Shown here in pieces: positions 47,473 to 55,913 of a stretch of 64,000 nucleotides of DNA (positions within the stretch are counted from its first letter, which is position 1; each line of letters starts with the position of its first letter). The stretch is from Aeromonas rivipollensis (GTDB taxonomy: Bacteria; Pseudomonadota; Gammaproteobacteria; Enterobacterales; Aeromonadaceae): the NCBI RefSeq assembly GCF_037811135.1, contig NZ_CP149130.1, positions 3,096,501 to 3,160,500 on the forward strand, read 5' to 3'. The notes under the pieces were generated by a model, which saw nothing but the letters and a program-made list of their open reading frames with translations, made no database searches and was not told where the DNA came from. The position numbers and the translations under genes are program-made.

Positions 47473-48270
47473 TCAGCGGCCCTGAGGCGCAACCTGATAA
47501 CGTTCGGCGGCATGGGCCTGCCGAAGGTCGGAGAGCAGCGCCTTGCGCGCGCCATCGAGCTCATCCCAGCGACTGGCCTCATGCAGCGGCGGTATGGTCA
47601 CTACTTCCCGGCGATCGAAACCGACCAGGGCAGCATCCACCAGCTCCTCCACCGCCATCAACTCCGGCAAGCTGTCGGGATCGATGCCGGAGCGTGCCCA
47701 GATCTCGGTGCGCGTGCCAGCGGGCAGCACCGCCTGCACATAGACCCCGGCGGGAGCGAGTTCCAGGCTCATCCCCTGGGAGAGGAACAGCACGAAGGCC
47801 TTGGTCGCGCCATAGAGGGTCATGCCAAACTCGGGCGCGAGCCCGACCACGGAGCCGATGTTCACTATTGCCCCCTCCCCGGCTTGCACCAGCCGTGGGG
47901 CTATGGCGGCCGCCAGGCGAGCCAGTGCCGTGGTGTTCAGGGTCACCAGTTGCTCGACGCTACTGGCGGTCTGCGCGAGGAAGTGGCCCACCTGACCCGC
48001 CCCTGCGTTGTTGATCAGGATACCGATGCTGGCATCATCCCGTAGCCGGGCCTCCACGGCGGCCAGCTCCCGGGATTGGGTGAGGTCGGTGGGCAGGATG
48101 TCGACGGCGACGCCGTACGCCTGGCGCAGGCGGCCGGCCAAGTCCGTCAGCCGCGCCTCATCGCGGGCGACGAGCACCAGATCGTGGCCGCGCCGGGCGA
48201 AGCGGTCGGCATAGGTGGCGCCAATGCCACTGGAGGCGCCAGTGATAAGCACTCTGGGTTTAATGGTCAT
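47473..48270 (-). CDS. Short-chain dehydrogenase/reductase
   Basis: 265 residues. Cofactor loop VLITGASSGIGATYADRFAR at the start, NNAG in ILINNAGAGQVGHF, catalytic Ser in VNIGSVVGL and Tyr-x-x-x-Lys in LYGATKAF. A classical SDR with unknown substrate. The start at 48270 is chosen because it places the cofactor loop where the family has it; an ATG at 48324 adds 18 residues without similarity. Lies 117 bases after nemA on the same strand. Confidence 0.9.
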   Translation of the reverse strand: MTIKPRVLITGASSGIGATYADRFARRGHDLVLVARDEARLTDLAGRLRQAYGVAVDILPTDLTQSRELAAVEARLRDDASIGILINNAGAGQVGHFLAQTASSVEQLVTLNTTALARLAAAIAPRLVQAGEGAIVNIGSVVGLAPEFGMTLYGATKAFVLFLSQGMSLELAPAGVYVQAVLPAGTRTEIWARSGIDPDSLPELMAVEELVDAALVGFDRREVVTIPPLHEASRWDELDGARKALLSDLRQAHAAERYQVAPQGR

Positions 48271-48387
48271 GATGTCATTCTCTCTGTGATCGTTTTGAAC
48301 CGGGATGGATGTCGCGCCAGGCACTCAACGGCCTATGGCGCTGCGTCGACAGGGGGACCAGCTATGACGCCCCCTGCCGATGTACGT

Positions 48388-49479
48388 TTACTCGTCGGCA
48401 CCCGCCAGGGCCGGGTAGTCGATGTAGCCCTCGGCGCCGCCGCCATAGAGGGTTTCGGGTTTGAGCGCGGCGAGCGGGGCTCCCTGCTGCAGGCGCTCGA
48501 CCAGATCCGGATTGCTGATAAAGGGGCGGCCGAAGGCAAACAGGTCCGCCTTGCCCTGGGCCAGAGCACTGCTGGCCAGCGTCAGGTCATAGCCGTTATT
48601 GGCCAGATAGGTCTGCTTGAAGCGCCGGCGCAGGGAGGCGAAATCGAAAGGGGCGACATCCCGGGGGCCACCGGTGGCGCCCTCTATCACGTGCAGGTAG
48701 ACGACCCCCAGATCGCTGAGCCGCTCGACAAGATAGTCGTACTGCGGCTGGGGATTGCTGCAGGAGATGCCATTGGCCGGAGAGACGGGGGAGATCCTGA
48801 CCCCGGTGCGATCGGCCCCTATCTCCTCGGCCACGGCGGCGGTGACCTCGAGCAGCAGCCGCGCGCGGTTATCGATGGAGCCGCCATAGCCGTCGGTACG
48901 CAGGTTGGCCCCATCCTTGAGGAACTGCTCCAGCAGATAGCCGTTGGCACCGTGGATCTCGACCCCGTCGAAGCCAGCCGCCATGGCGTTGGCAGCCGCC
49001 TGACGAAAATCGTCGATGATGCCGGGAAGCTCCTCCAGCGCCAATGCCCGGGGCATAGACACCTCGACGAAGTCATTGTTGACGAAGGTCTTGGTCTGGG
49101 CCCGAAGGGCCGAGGGGGCCACCGGCGCCACCCCATCGGGTTGCAGCGCGACGTGGGAGACACGGCCGACGTGCCACAGCTGCACGAAGATCCGGCCTCC
49201 CCTGGCATGCACCGCATCGGTCACCTTGCGCCACCCCGCAATCTGCGCCGCCGTGTAGAGGCCGGGGGTATCCTGGTAGCCCTGAGCCTGGACCGAGACC
49301 TGGGTCGCCTCGGCGATCAGCAGACCCGCCGTGGCCCGCTGGCTGTAATAGGTGGCGGCATGCTCGCTCGGGACCAGGCCGGGGCCGGCACGGTTGCGGG
49401 TGAGCGGCGCCATCACGATGCGGTTGGCGAGGGTGATGGGGCCAAGGGTATAGGCCTCGAAGAGTCTCTTGTCTGTCAT
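48388..49479 (-). CDS. nemA: Old yellow enzyme family ene-reductase (N-ethylmaleimide reductase type)
   Basis: 363 residues, flavin-dependent reductase of activated double bonds and nitro compounds. LGPITLANRIVMAPLTRNRA at the N-terminus, EIHGANGYLLEQFLKDGAN with the substrate-binding His-Asn pair, and FGRPFISNPDLVERL at the FMN site are typical. AGAGG lies before the ATG. First gene of a three-reductase set, divergent from a TetR regulator; a detoxification operon is the natural reading. Confidence 0.92.
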   Translation of the reverse strand: MTDKRLFEAYTLGPITLANRIVMAPLTRNRAGPGLVPSEHAATYYSQRATAGLLIAEATQVSVQAQGYQDTPGLYTAAQIAGWRKVTDAVHARGGRIFVQLWHVGRVSHVALQPDGVAPVAPSALRAQTKTFVNNDFVEVSMPRALALEELPGIIDDFRQAAANAMAAGFDGVEIHGANGYLLEQFLKDGANLRTDGYGGSIDNRARLLLEVTAAVAEEIGADRTGVRISPVSPANGISCSNPQPQYDYLVERLSDLGVVYLHVIEGATGGPRDVAPFDFASLRRRFKQTYLANNGYDLTLASSALAQGKADLFAFGRPFISNPDLVERLQQGAPLAALKPETLYGGGAEGYIDYPALAGADE

Positions 49480-49615
49480 GGCGTGCCTCTGTCATGTGGA
49501 ACATGGGTCTGGGGAGGAAGGTAGTCCGTATCCCGACATAGCGCCGCCATGATCAGAGGCTGCAAGCGTCAATCGAGTGTCACGGCGCTCAACCCCTTCC
49601 CGGGGTCTGCGCATT

Positions 49616-49637
49616 AAAGATGACGATCATCATCTTT
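49616..49637. promoter_or_regulatory. Palindromic operator between nemA and tetR
   Basis: AAAGATGA, CGATCA, TCATCTTT: perfect 8+8 palindrome in the divergent region, 77 bases before the TetR start and 136 bases before nemA. Probably bound by the TetR protein, controlling both directions. Confidence 0.6.
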
Positions 49638-49713
49638 GCAGTCAAGCATTTTGATGATGACCAACATCAATGTATAGTGATCACCACTTCCATGATTCAG
49701 AGGACGACCGGGT

Positions 49714-50322
49714 ATGAGGGTCACCAAGGCACAGGCTCAGGCGAACCGGGCACATATAGTCGCCACCGCAGCCAAACTGTTTCGCGAACGGGGTTACGAT
49801 GGCGTGGGGGTGGCGGATCTGATGGCGGCGGCCGGCTTCACTCACGGCGGTTTCTACAAGCACTTTCCCACCAAGGCGGACCTGATGGCAGAGGCCGCGA
49901 CCTGCGGGTTTGAACAGAGCCAGGAGAAAACCAGCCCCCTCGATGCCCCCGAGTTTGTCAGGCATTACCTGTCCAGAGAGCACCGCGATGCCCCAGGGGA
50001 TGGCTGCATCATGGCCGCACTGTGCGCCGATGCGGCGCGGCAGCCGGCACAGGTCAAGACCGCCTTCGAGGCCGGTATTGAAGAGATGCTGGCCCGCACC
50101 TGTGGCCTGAGCGACACGCCGGATGCACAGGACACCCGGGTCCGTCGCGCCAGGGGGATAGCGCTGATGGCACAGATGGTAGGGGCCATCATGCTGTCAC
50201 GGGCCTGTCCGGATGAGTCTCCACTGGCCGACGAGATCCTGGATGCCTGCAGCGCAGCTCTCTTGTCCCGGCTCTCCTCGTCCGAAGAGGCGGCCACCAC
50301 CGAGTCAAACCAGGACACTTGA
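49714..50322 (+). CDS. TetR/AcrR family regulator (divergent from nemA)
   Basis: 202 residues. N-terminal helix-turn-helix GVADLMAAAGFTHGGFYKHF (residues about 30-50). The pattern of residues (THGGFYKHFPTKADL and DGCIMAALCADAARQP) matches regulators placed beside nemA-like and SDR genes, some of which respond to electrophiles. Cys98 in DGCIMAALC is a candidate sensor residue (inference). The intergenic palindrome at 49616 is the likely target. Confidence 0.87.
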   Translation: MRVTKAQAQANRAHIVATAAKLFRERGYDGVGVADLMAAAGFTHGGFYKHFPTKADLMAEAATCGFEQSQEKTSPLDAPEFVRHYLSREHRDAPGDGCIMAALCADAARQPAQVKTAFEAGIEEMLARTCGLSDTPDAQDTRVRRARGIALMAQMVGAIMLSRACPDESPLADEILDACSAALLSRLSSSEEAATTESNQDT

Positions 50323-50541
50323 ACCGACCAGCCGGACTCATTGCCAGGCTCGCAGGCCAGCCCCGGCCTGTGACACCCCTTCATCGTCCCCTGCCGACTC
50401 CTGACAGGGGCGCCCCCCGCCTCCCATCCTGATCCTCGAATAAATCCCCCCCCTCTTCCCCTGCCTGTCAGGCTCCCGAACGCCCCTGTTCAAGGGCATA
50501 TCCATAGTTTTTATGCACTTAAATCGGAAAAGGGTCTGTTA

Positions 50542-50555
50542 TTGAACCACCTCAA
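50542..50555 (+). promoter_or_regulatory. FNR site of dcuB
   Basis: TTGAA-CCAC-CTCAA matches 8 of 10 fixed positions of the FNR consensus. Centre 50548.5. A -10-like CAGAAT at 50578-50583 would put the start at 50590, exactly 41.5 bases downstream, the class II spacing. Confidence 0.65.
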
Positions 50556-50560
50556 TTTTT

Positions 50561-50576
50561 TACCCCTTTAGGGGTG
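50561..50576. promoter_or_regulatory. NarL/NarP 7-2-7 site 1 of dcuB
   Basis: TACCCCT-TT-AGGGGTG: two heptamers in the inverted 7-2-7 arrangement bound by NarL and NarP. It lies between the FNR site and the -10 region, where binding would block transcription. Confidence 0.6.
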
Positions 50577-50589
50577 CCAGAATACCCGC

Positions 50590-50605
50590 TAACCCTTTAG
50601 GGGCA
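50590..50605. promoter_or_regulatory. NarL/NarP 7-2-7 site 2 of dcuB
   Basis: TAACCCT-TT-AGGGGCA, the same arrangement, 29 bases after site 1 and over the predicted transcription start. Confidence 0.5.
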
Positions 50606-50673
50606 AATAACGAGAGATGCTCCCGGGCCCCAGGGCCGATGCGGACATGGATTCAATCACACGAGGTAATGGA

Positions 50674-52017
50674 ATGATCTTGATGGAATTTTTGGTGGTA
50701 CTCGGCTGCTTGCTGCTGGGTACCCGCTTTGGGGGCATGGGACTGGGTCTCATCAGTGGCATAGGCCTCTTCCTGCTGACCTTCGTCTTTGGCCTGGTGC
50801 CGGGCGAACCGCCGGTGCAGGTGATGCTGACCATTCTGGCGGTGATCGGCTGTGCCGCCACCCTGCAGACTGCCGGTGGCCTCAACCTGATGATGCAGGT
50901 GGCCGAGCGTCTGCTGCGCCGCCACCCGCAATACATCACTATCCTGGCGCCCCTCACCACCTGGACCCTCACCTTCCTGTGCGGTACCGGCCACGTGGTC
51001 TACACCATGTTCCCCATCATCGCCGACATAGCGCTGCAGAAGAACATCCGTCCCGAGCGCCCCATGGCCGTGGCATCCGTTGCCTCCCAGATGGCGATCT
51101 GCGCCTCCCCGGTCTCGGTTGCCGTGGTCTCCATGGTCTCCATCCTGGCGGCCGGTCACGGCATAGGTCAGGCTTACGGCTTGCTCGACATCCTGATGAT
51201 CGCCATCCCCTCCTCCCTGACCGGTGTGGTCATGGCGGCCCTGTGGAGCCTGCGCCGTGGCAAGGATCTGGACAAGGACGAGGAGTTCCAGGCCAAGATC
51301 CAGGATCCGGAGCAACGCGCCTTCGTCTACGGTGGCGGTGAGACCCTGCTCAACACCAAGTTCCCGAAAGAGGCCTACTGGTCTACCTGGATCTTCTTCG
51401 CCGCCATCGCCGCCGTGGTATTGCTCGGTGCCAACGAAGGGTTGCGTCCGGTGTTCACCATCAAGGACAAGACAGGCCCCCTCTCCATGAACCTGGTGAT
51501 CCAGATGATGATGCTGATCGCCGGTGCCATCATTCTGATGCGCTGCAAGGTCAAGCCGGGTGATATCTCCAACGGTGCCGTCTTCAAGGCGGGCATGGTC
51601 GCCATCTTCTCCGTGTTCGGGGTTGCCTGGATGAGCGAGACCTTCTTCCAGGCCCACATGCCGCTGCTCAAAGAGACCCTGGCCCACGTGGTACAGGCCC
51701 AGCCCTGGACCTACGCCCTGGTGCTCTTCCTCATCTCCAAGCTGGTGAACAGCCAGGCCGCCGCCCTGACCGCCATCGCCCCCATGGGGCTGGCGCTGGG
51801 GGTGGAGCCCAAGCTGCTGATCGCCTTCCTGCCGGCGAGCTACGGTTACTTCGTGCTGCCGACCTACCCGAGCGATCTGGCCTGTATCGGTTTCGACCGC
51901 TCCGGCACCACCCGCATCGGCAAGTTCATCATCAACCACAGCTTCATCATTCCGGGGCTGATCGGGGTCAGCAGCTCCTGCGCCCTGGGGTATGTGCTGA
52001 CCACCATTCTGCTCTAA
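50674..52017 (+). CDS. dcuB: Anaerobic C4-dicarboxylate antiporter DcuB
   Basis: 447 residues, collinear with E. coli DcuB (446). Exchanges fumarate for succinate during fumarate respiration. About 12 membrane segments; LTILAVIGCAATLQTAGGLN, LCGTGHVVYTMFPIIADIAL and LVNSQAAALTAIAPMGLALG match. The start at 50674 is set by GAGG seven bases upstream and by the match to E. coli; the 19 extra residues upstream are hydrophilic and unlikely. The promoter carries FNR and NarL/NarP-like sites, the same regulators known for E. coli dcuB. Confidence 0.93.
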   Translation: MILMEFLVVLGCLLLGTRFGGMGLGLISGIGLFLLTFVFGLVPGEPPVQVMLTILAVIGCAATLQTAGGLNLMMQVAERLLRRHPQYITILAPLTTWTLTFLCGTGHVVYTMFPIIADIALQKNIRPERPMAVASVASQMAICASPVSVAVVSMVSILAAGHGIGQAYGLLDILMIAIPSSLTGVVMAALWSLRRGKDLDKDEEFQAKIQDPEQRAFVYGGGETLLNTKFPKEAYWSTWIFFAAIAAVVLLGANEGLRPVFTIKDKTGPLSMNLVIQMMMLIAGAIILMRCKVKPGDISNGAVFKAGMVAIFSVFGVAWMSETFFQAHMPLLKETLAHVVQAQPWTYALVLFLISKLVNSQAAALTAIAPMGLALGVEPKLLIAFLPASYGYFVLPTYPSDLACIGFDRSGTTRIGKFIINHSFIIPGLIGVSSSCALGYVLTTILL

Positions 52018-52048
52018 TCGCAATAGCGTTTAGCACGCCACTGCCAGA

Positions 52049-52080
52049 CAGGCCCCCGCTGCGGGGCCTGCTCTTTTCTC
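52049..52080 (+). terminator. Terminator after dcuB
   Basis: CAGGCCCC, loop CGCTGC, GGGGCCTG followed by CTCTTTTCTCC. Confidence 0.75.
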
Positions 52081-52179
52081 CTCCCGGTGAATTCCTGCCA
52101 CGATTTCCCGCTGCGGCTTTACCTGCGCCCCCGCCGCTGGGTAGCATGAGCCCCCTCGTTCACCATCGGAATCTCATCC

Positions 52180-52836
52180 ATGTCTCGCGTCATCCTGCTC
52201 TGGAGCGGTGGCAAAGATGCCATGCTGGCCCTCTGTCATGCTCGCGCCGCGGGTCATCAGGTGGTGGCCCTGGCCACCTTTGCACCGCTAAAGCCCCGCT
52301 TTCTGGCTCACCCCTTGCCGCTGGTGCGCCGTCAGGCGGCGGCCCTCGGGCTGCCTCATCTGCTGATCACCATAGAAGCGCCCTTCGAGCAGGGCTATGA
52401 GACGGCGCTGAGCCACTTGCAGCAGGAGTGGGCCCTCGATGGGGTGGTGACCGGCGACATCGACAGCGTGGGCGGGGCGCCTAACTGGATCCGCGAACGC
52501 TGCCAGCCGCTCGGGCTCGCCGTCCATACCCCGCTCTGGCAGCAATCTCGCCAAGGGCTGCTGGCGGATATGCTGGCGCGCGGCATAGTCGCTCACCTCT
52601 CCTGCGTCGATACCCGGGTGCTGGCCCCGGAATGGGTGGGGCGTTCACTGGATGCCGCCACCCTCAGCGAGCTACAGCAACTGGCCGAGCGCGAGGGCTT
52701 CGATGCCTGCGGCGAGCAGGGGGAATACCACAGCATGGTGACTGACGGCCCGGGCTTTGCCGCCCCGCTGCGCCTCGATGGCTGGCAGCTGGCGCGCCAG
52801 GCTCATCTGGCCTATCTGGCCGAACCTCAGGGGTAA
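52180..52836 (+). CDS. PP-loop ATP pyrophosphatase, Dph6/DUF71 family
   Basis: 218 residues. PP-loop motif LLWSGGKDAMLALCHA near residue 6, and ALDGVVTGDIDSVGGAPNWI and EQGEYHSMVTDGPGF match the ATP-binding DUF71 family, whose eukaryotic member makes diphthamide. Bacteria lack diphthamide, so the target here is unknown; an adenylation-type reaction is inferred. Single gene with a strong terminator after it. Confidence 0.88.
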   Translation: MSRVILLWSGGKDAMLALCHARAAGHQVVALATFAPLKPRFLAHPLPLVRRQAAALGLPHLLITIEAPFEQGYETALSHLQQEWALDGVVTGDIDSVGGAPNWIRERCQPLGLAVHTPLWQQSRQGLLADMLARGIVAHLSCVDTRVLAPEWVGRSLDAATLSELQQLAEREGFDACGEQGEYHSMVTDGPGFAAPLRLDGWQLARQAHLAYLAEPQG

Positions 52837-52885
52837 CGGCCCCAAGCCATCTGGCCCGCTCGCTCGGCGCGCGAAAAATCGAGAT

Positions 52886-52918
52886 AAAAAAACGGGAGGC
52901 AACAGCCTCCCGTTTGGG
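52886..52918. terminator. Bidirectional terminator
   Basis: AACGGGAGGC, loop AACA, GCCTCCCGTT, A-rich before and TTT after; it serves the ATP pyrophosphatase (plus) and the M20 peptidase (minus). Confidence 0.85.
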
Positions 52919-52975
52919 TTTTAGCGGGCCAGTTTTGAGCGGGCCAATAGCGACCCGAACAAGGGCTAAACCAGC

Positions 52976-54115
52976 TTATTTCGCCAGCTTGCCCAGCACC
53001 CGCTGCAACAGGCGGATGCGCGGCTCGATGCTACCCAGCAGCAGGAACTCGGCCTCCGAGTGGAAACCGCCCCCCATGGGACCGAAGCCATCGAGGGACG
53101 GCACGCCGGCCGCGGCGGTGAAATTGGCATCAGATCCGCCCCCCGCCTCCAGCCAGTTGAAGGAGATCCCCTCGTCTGCCGCAGCCGCCTCCACCAGCGC
53201 CATCAGCGCCTCGGTGTTGCCACTCGGGCGCATCGCCGGCTTGAAGCTCTGGCGATCCACCTCGACCCGGCAGCCCGCGAGGAAGGGGTTGTTGGCCATA
53301 AAGCCGAGGCGGTCGTGCACCGCAGCGGCCTCTTCGTTGCTCCAGAAGCGCAGATCGACGATCGCCTCGGCAAAATCCGGCACCACGTTGACGCCGGTGC
53401 CGCCCTGCACCACACCCACGTTCATGGTGGTGCCGGTCTCCATATTGACCTGCTCGTTGATGGCCAGCACCCAGTGCGCCAGCTCTGTGATGGCGGAGAC
53501 CCCCTCCGCCAGGGCAGATCCCGCGTGGGAGGCCTTGCCGTGGAAGCGGATGCGGTACTTGGCGTTGCCCTTGCGGGCGCTGATGAGATCCCCGCTCGGG
53601 CGGGCCGCCTCGGCCACCAGCACGCAGGCGCTCTGCTTGGCCTTCTCCACCAGCCAATCCTTGGACCAGGGGGAGCCGATCTCCTCGTCACAGTTGCAGC
53701 AGACCAGCACCTTGAGCCTGGCCAGCACGGCGGGATCCATCCCTTGCAAGGCATACCAGGTGGAGAGCAGGCCGCTCTTCATGTCCGAGACGCCGGGGCC
53801 AAAGGCCTGATTGCCTTCAATCTTGAACGGGCGCTTGGCCGCCGTCCCCTCGGGGAAAACGGTGTCCATGTGGCCCACCAGCATGACGTCGTAATGATCG
53901 GCGCCCGGGGCATTGGTTGCCTCGAGGCAGGGGCCGCACTCAGTGGCGAACTGGTGGCGAGTCACCTGCCAGCCGATGGCCTCATATTTCTCGGCCATGA
54001 TATCGGCCACCCGAGCCACCCCGGCCGGGGTGCGGGTGCCGCAATCGAGGTTGATGAGGGGGACCAGATCGGCCAGATAGCTATCGAGGGAAAACGGACG
54101 CATGAGGTTGGTCAT
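52976..54115 (-). CDS. M20 family metallopeptidase (CPG2/glutamate carboxypeptidase-like)
   Basis: 379 residues. Zinc motifs: VGHMDTVFPEG (His-x-Asp), VSDMKSGLL, CNCDEEIGSPWS (Glu-Glu), and AEAARPSG for the third ligand region. Such enzymes remove C-terminal glutamate or aspartate or cleave N-acyl amino acids. No signal peptide, so it acts in the cytoplasm. The start at 54115 follows GGAG six bases upstream. It is downstream of dcuC on the same strand, 137 bases apart with a hairpin between: import of a substrate by DcuC and its hydrolysis here is inferred. Confidence 0.88.
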   Translation of the reverse strand: MTNLMRPFSLDSYLADLVPLINLDCGTRTPAGVARVADIMAEKYEAIGWQVTRHQFATECGPCLEATNAPGADHYDVMLVGHMDTVFPEGTAAKRPFKIEGNQAFGPGVSDMKSGLLSTWYALQGMDPAVLARLKVLVCCNCDEEIGSPWSKDWLVEKAKQSACVLVAEAARPSGDLISARKGNAKYRIRFHGKASHAGSALAEGVSAITELAHWVLAINEQVNMETGTTMNVGVVQGGTGVNVVPDFAEAIVDLRFWSNEEAAAVHDRLGFMANNPFLAGCRVEVDRQSFKPAMRPSGNTEALMALVEAAAADEGISFNWLEAGGGSDANFTAAAGVPSLDGFGPMGGGFHSEAEFLLLGSIEPRIRLLQRVLGKLAK

Positions 54116-54128
54116 TATCTTCTCCATG

Positions 54129-54157
54129 AAACAATCTGCGCGGATGCGAGATTGTTT
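54129..54157 (-). other. Hairpin between dcuC and the M20 peptidase
   Basis: AAACAATCT and AGATTGTTT, perfect 9-bp arms around an 11-base loop. It sits just before the ribosome binding site of the peptidase gene. On the minus strand no T run follows, so it could mark an RNA end or an attenuator-like structure. Confidence 0.5.
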
Positions 54158-54252
54158 TTGCAACGATAAGGATGGGCGAGCAGTCAGCCCGGCCTTGTCA
54201 ATGGCGGTCGGCCAGCCCGCACCGGGTGGCCGCCTCCTGTAAACCAGAGCCT

Positions 54253-55629
54253 TTACATGAACAGCAGATAGTTGAGCAGCAGTGCCGTCACCAGGGCGCC
54301 GGCCATGGGCACGCAGGTGCGCTTGACCACCACGAAGGGGGAGACCTTGGCGATCCCCGCACAGGCGATCAGCACCGCCGCTATGGGGGAGACGGTGCGG
54401 CCAATGCTGGAGGCCAGCTGCATCGGCAGCAGCATGGTCACAGCAGGCACACCGAACTTGGCAGCCACCGCCGGCGCCAGGGTGGAGAAGCTGAGGAAGG
54501 CCGCGTTGCCGGAGCCCATGATGACCGCCGCCACCATGATCAGCGCCACCATCACCAGGGTCATCAGGCCGCTGCCGATACCGGCATTGCTGGCAGAGTG
54601 GAGCAGGGTATCGATGGCGCCGATGGCCTTGAGGGATTCGGCAAACAGCTCGGCACAGACGATGAGCGCCACCACCGGGCCAAACACCTTGCCCATGCCG
54701 TCGAGGAAGCTGGAGAGCCCCGCGAAGGCGGTACGCACCGAACGGCTACGCAGCAGCTCGCACAGCATGCCGATGAACACCGATAGCAGCATGGCCACCT
54801 CCACGCTCATCTTGATGTCGTCCACCAGCAGCTTGGAGAAGGTCATCATCAGCACGAAGGGGATGATCGGCAGCAGGGCATACCAGGTGGGCGCCTGCAC
54901 GGCCTCGGCGCCCTGTTCGTCCAGCTCGGCCGGATCGCCGCGATGCAGGGCCGGATCCCAGCCATCCTGGCGATCGCAGTGACGCTGCCAGAAGAAGTGC
55001 AGCATCATGGTCACCAGCAGCATGGGGGCCACCAGCCAGATCTGGTAGTCGACGAAGTAGCTGGTCGGATCCATGCCGGATTGACCGGCGGAGAAGATGG
55101 CGTTGGTCTGGGTCGGGCCAATCTCGAACGCCTGGGAGGTGGCGATGACGCCACAGGCCGACGCCGGGCTGATACCGAGGTTGCGCATCACGGGGTACAT
55201 GGTGACCATCAGCAAGAGGCCGAGGCCGGTGGCGGAAGTGACGAACAGGGAGACGAATACCGCCACCAGATAACAGATGGCCAGCATCAGGTAGCTGGAC
55301 TGGATGCCCGCCACCGGCTTGACCGCCACCCGCACCAGGGACTGGGAGGCGCCGATATGGGACATGTAGGTGGCAAAGCCTGCCACCGCCATGATGGTGA
55401 GGCCAAGCCCCGCCGCCCGGTAGGAGAAGATCCCCTTGAACACCTCGAACAGGTCGAACAGGGCGAACCCCGTGCTCTTGTCGGCAGGCAGTATGGGGTG
55501 TAACCCCAGCCAGTAGGCCACCGCGAAGATGGCCATGCCTGCCAGCGCCAGCACCGCCTGCGGGTTGTAATCCTTGACGATGCCGTAGACCACGGCCATC
55601 AGCACGAGCAAGACGAATAAGAGTTCCAA
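54253..55629 (-). CDS. dcuC: DcuC family C4-dicarboxylate transporter
   Basis: 458 residues with about 12 membrane segments (MELLFVLLVLMAVVYGIVKD start, IMAVAGFATYMSHIGASQSL, LFVTSATGLGLLLMVTMYP). It resembles E. coli DcuC, an anaerobic succinate exporter and dicarboxylate exchanger; other members of the family may carry other anions. GGAAC lies six bases before the ATG. A perfect FNR box lies 61 bases upstream. The M20 peptidase gene follows. Confidence 0.88.
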   Translation of the reverse strand: MELLFVLLVLMAVVYGIVKDYNPQAVLALAGMAIFAVAYWLGLHPILPADKSTGFALFDLFEVFKGIFSYRAAGLGLTIMAVAGFATYMSHIGASQSLVRVAVKPVAGIQSSYLMLAICYLVAVFVSLFVTSATGLGLLLMVTMYPVMRNLGISPASACGVIATSQAFEIGPTQTNAIFSAGQSGMDPTSYFVDYQIWLVAPMLLVTMMLHFFWQRHCDRQDGWDPALHRGDPAELDEQGAEAVQAPTWYALLPIIPFVLMMTFSKLLVDDIKMSVEVAMLLSVFIGMLCELLRSRSVRTAFAGLSSFLDGMGKVFGPVVALIVCAELFAESLKAIGAIDTLLHSASNAGIGSGLMTLVMVALIMVAAVIMGSGNAAFLSFSTLAPAVAAKFGVPAVTMLLPMQLASSIGRTVSPIAAVLIACAGIAKVSPFVVVKRTCVPMAGALVTALLLNYLLFM

Positions 55630-55661
55630 AGTGCGCTCCTGATAAGATTATCGAGGATCGA

Positions 55662-55703
55662 AATCTAGTGGCGAGCCCCTCTTTTCCCCTTGATCCCTAT
55701 CAA
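55662..55703 (-). promoter_or_regulatory. FNR-activated promoter of dcuC
   Basis: TTGAT-CCCT-ATCAA at 55690-55703, identical to the FNR consensus. On the minus strand a -10 sequence TAGATT lies at 55667-55662, giving a start near 55655, 41.5 bases from the FNR centre, and a 25-base leader to the ATG. Confidence 0.8.
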
Positions 55704-55913
55704 TAAAAGTGGCTTGAATGACAAAATGCAGCATTAAATTTTGATAAATCAAATAAAATTGGTACATCAATCCAATCCCGGCGCACCAGCATGGTCGGCA
55801 TGAGCTCCTGGCCAACAACCTCCACTTTTTTTGCGTTGGATCAACGCCCGCCAGGGGTGAACTGGCCAAGATGCCCGTCGACACAGAGCGACCATTTCGC
55901 ACCGGAGAGAGTT

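Larger units (their letters stand above)
50323..50673. other. Regulatory region before dcuB
   Basis: 351 bases without a gene. The right third holds an FNR site and two NarL/NarP-type sites, listed separately; the left part (50323-50500) shows nothing distinctive. Confidence 0.6.

Noticed and set aside
55745-55765. Second FNR site near TTTGATAAATCAAA upstream of dcuC
   Set aside because: The halves are two bases too close together for the FNR spacing.
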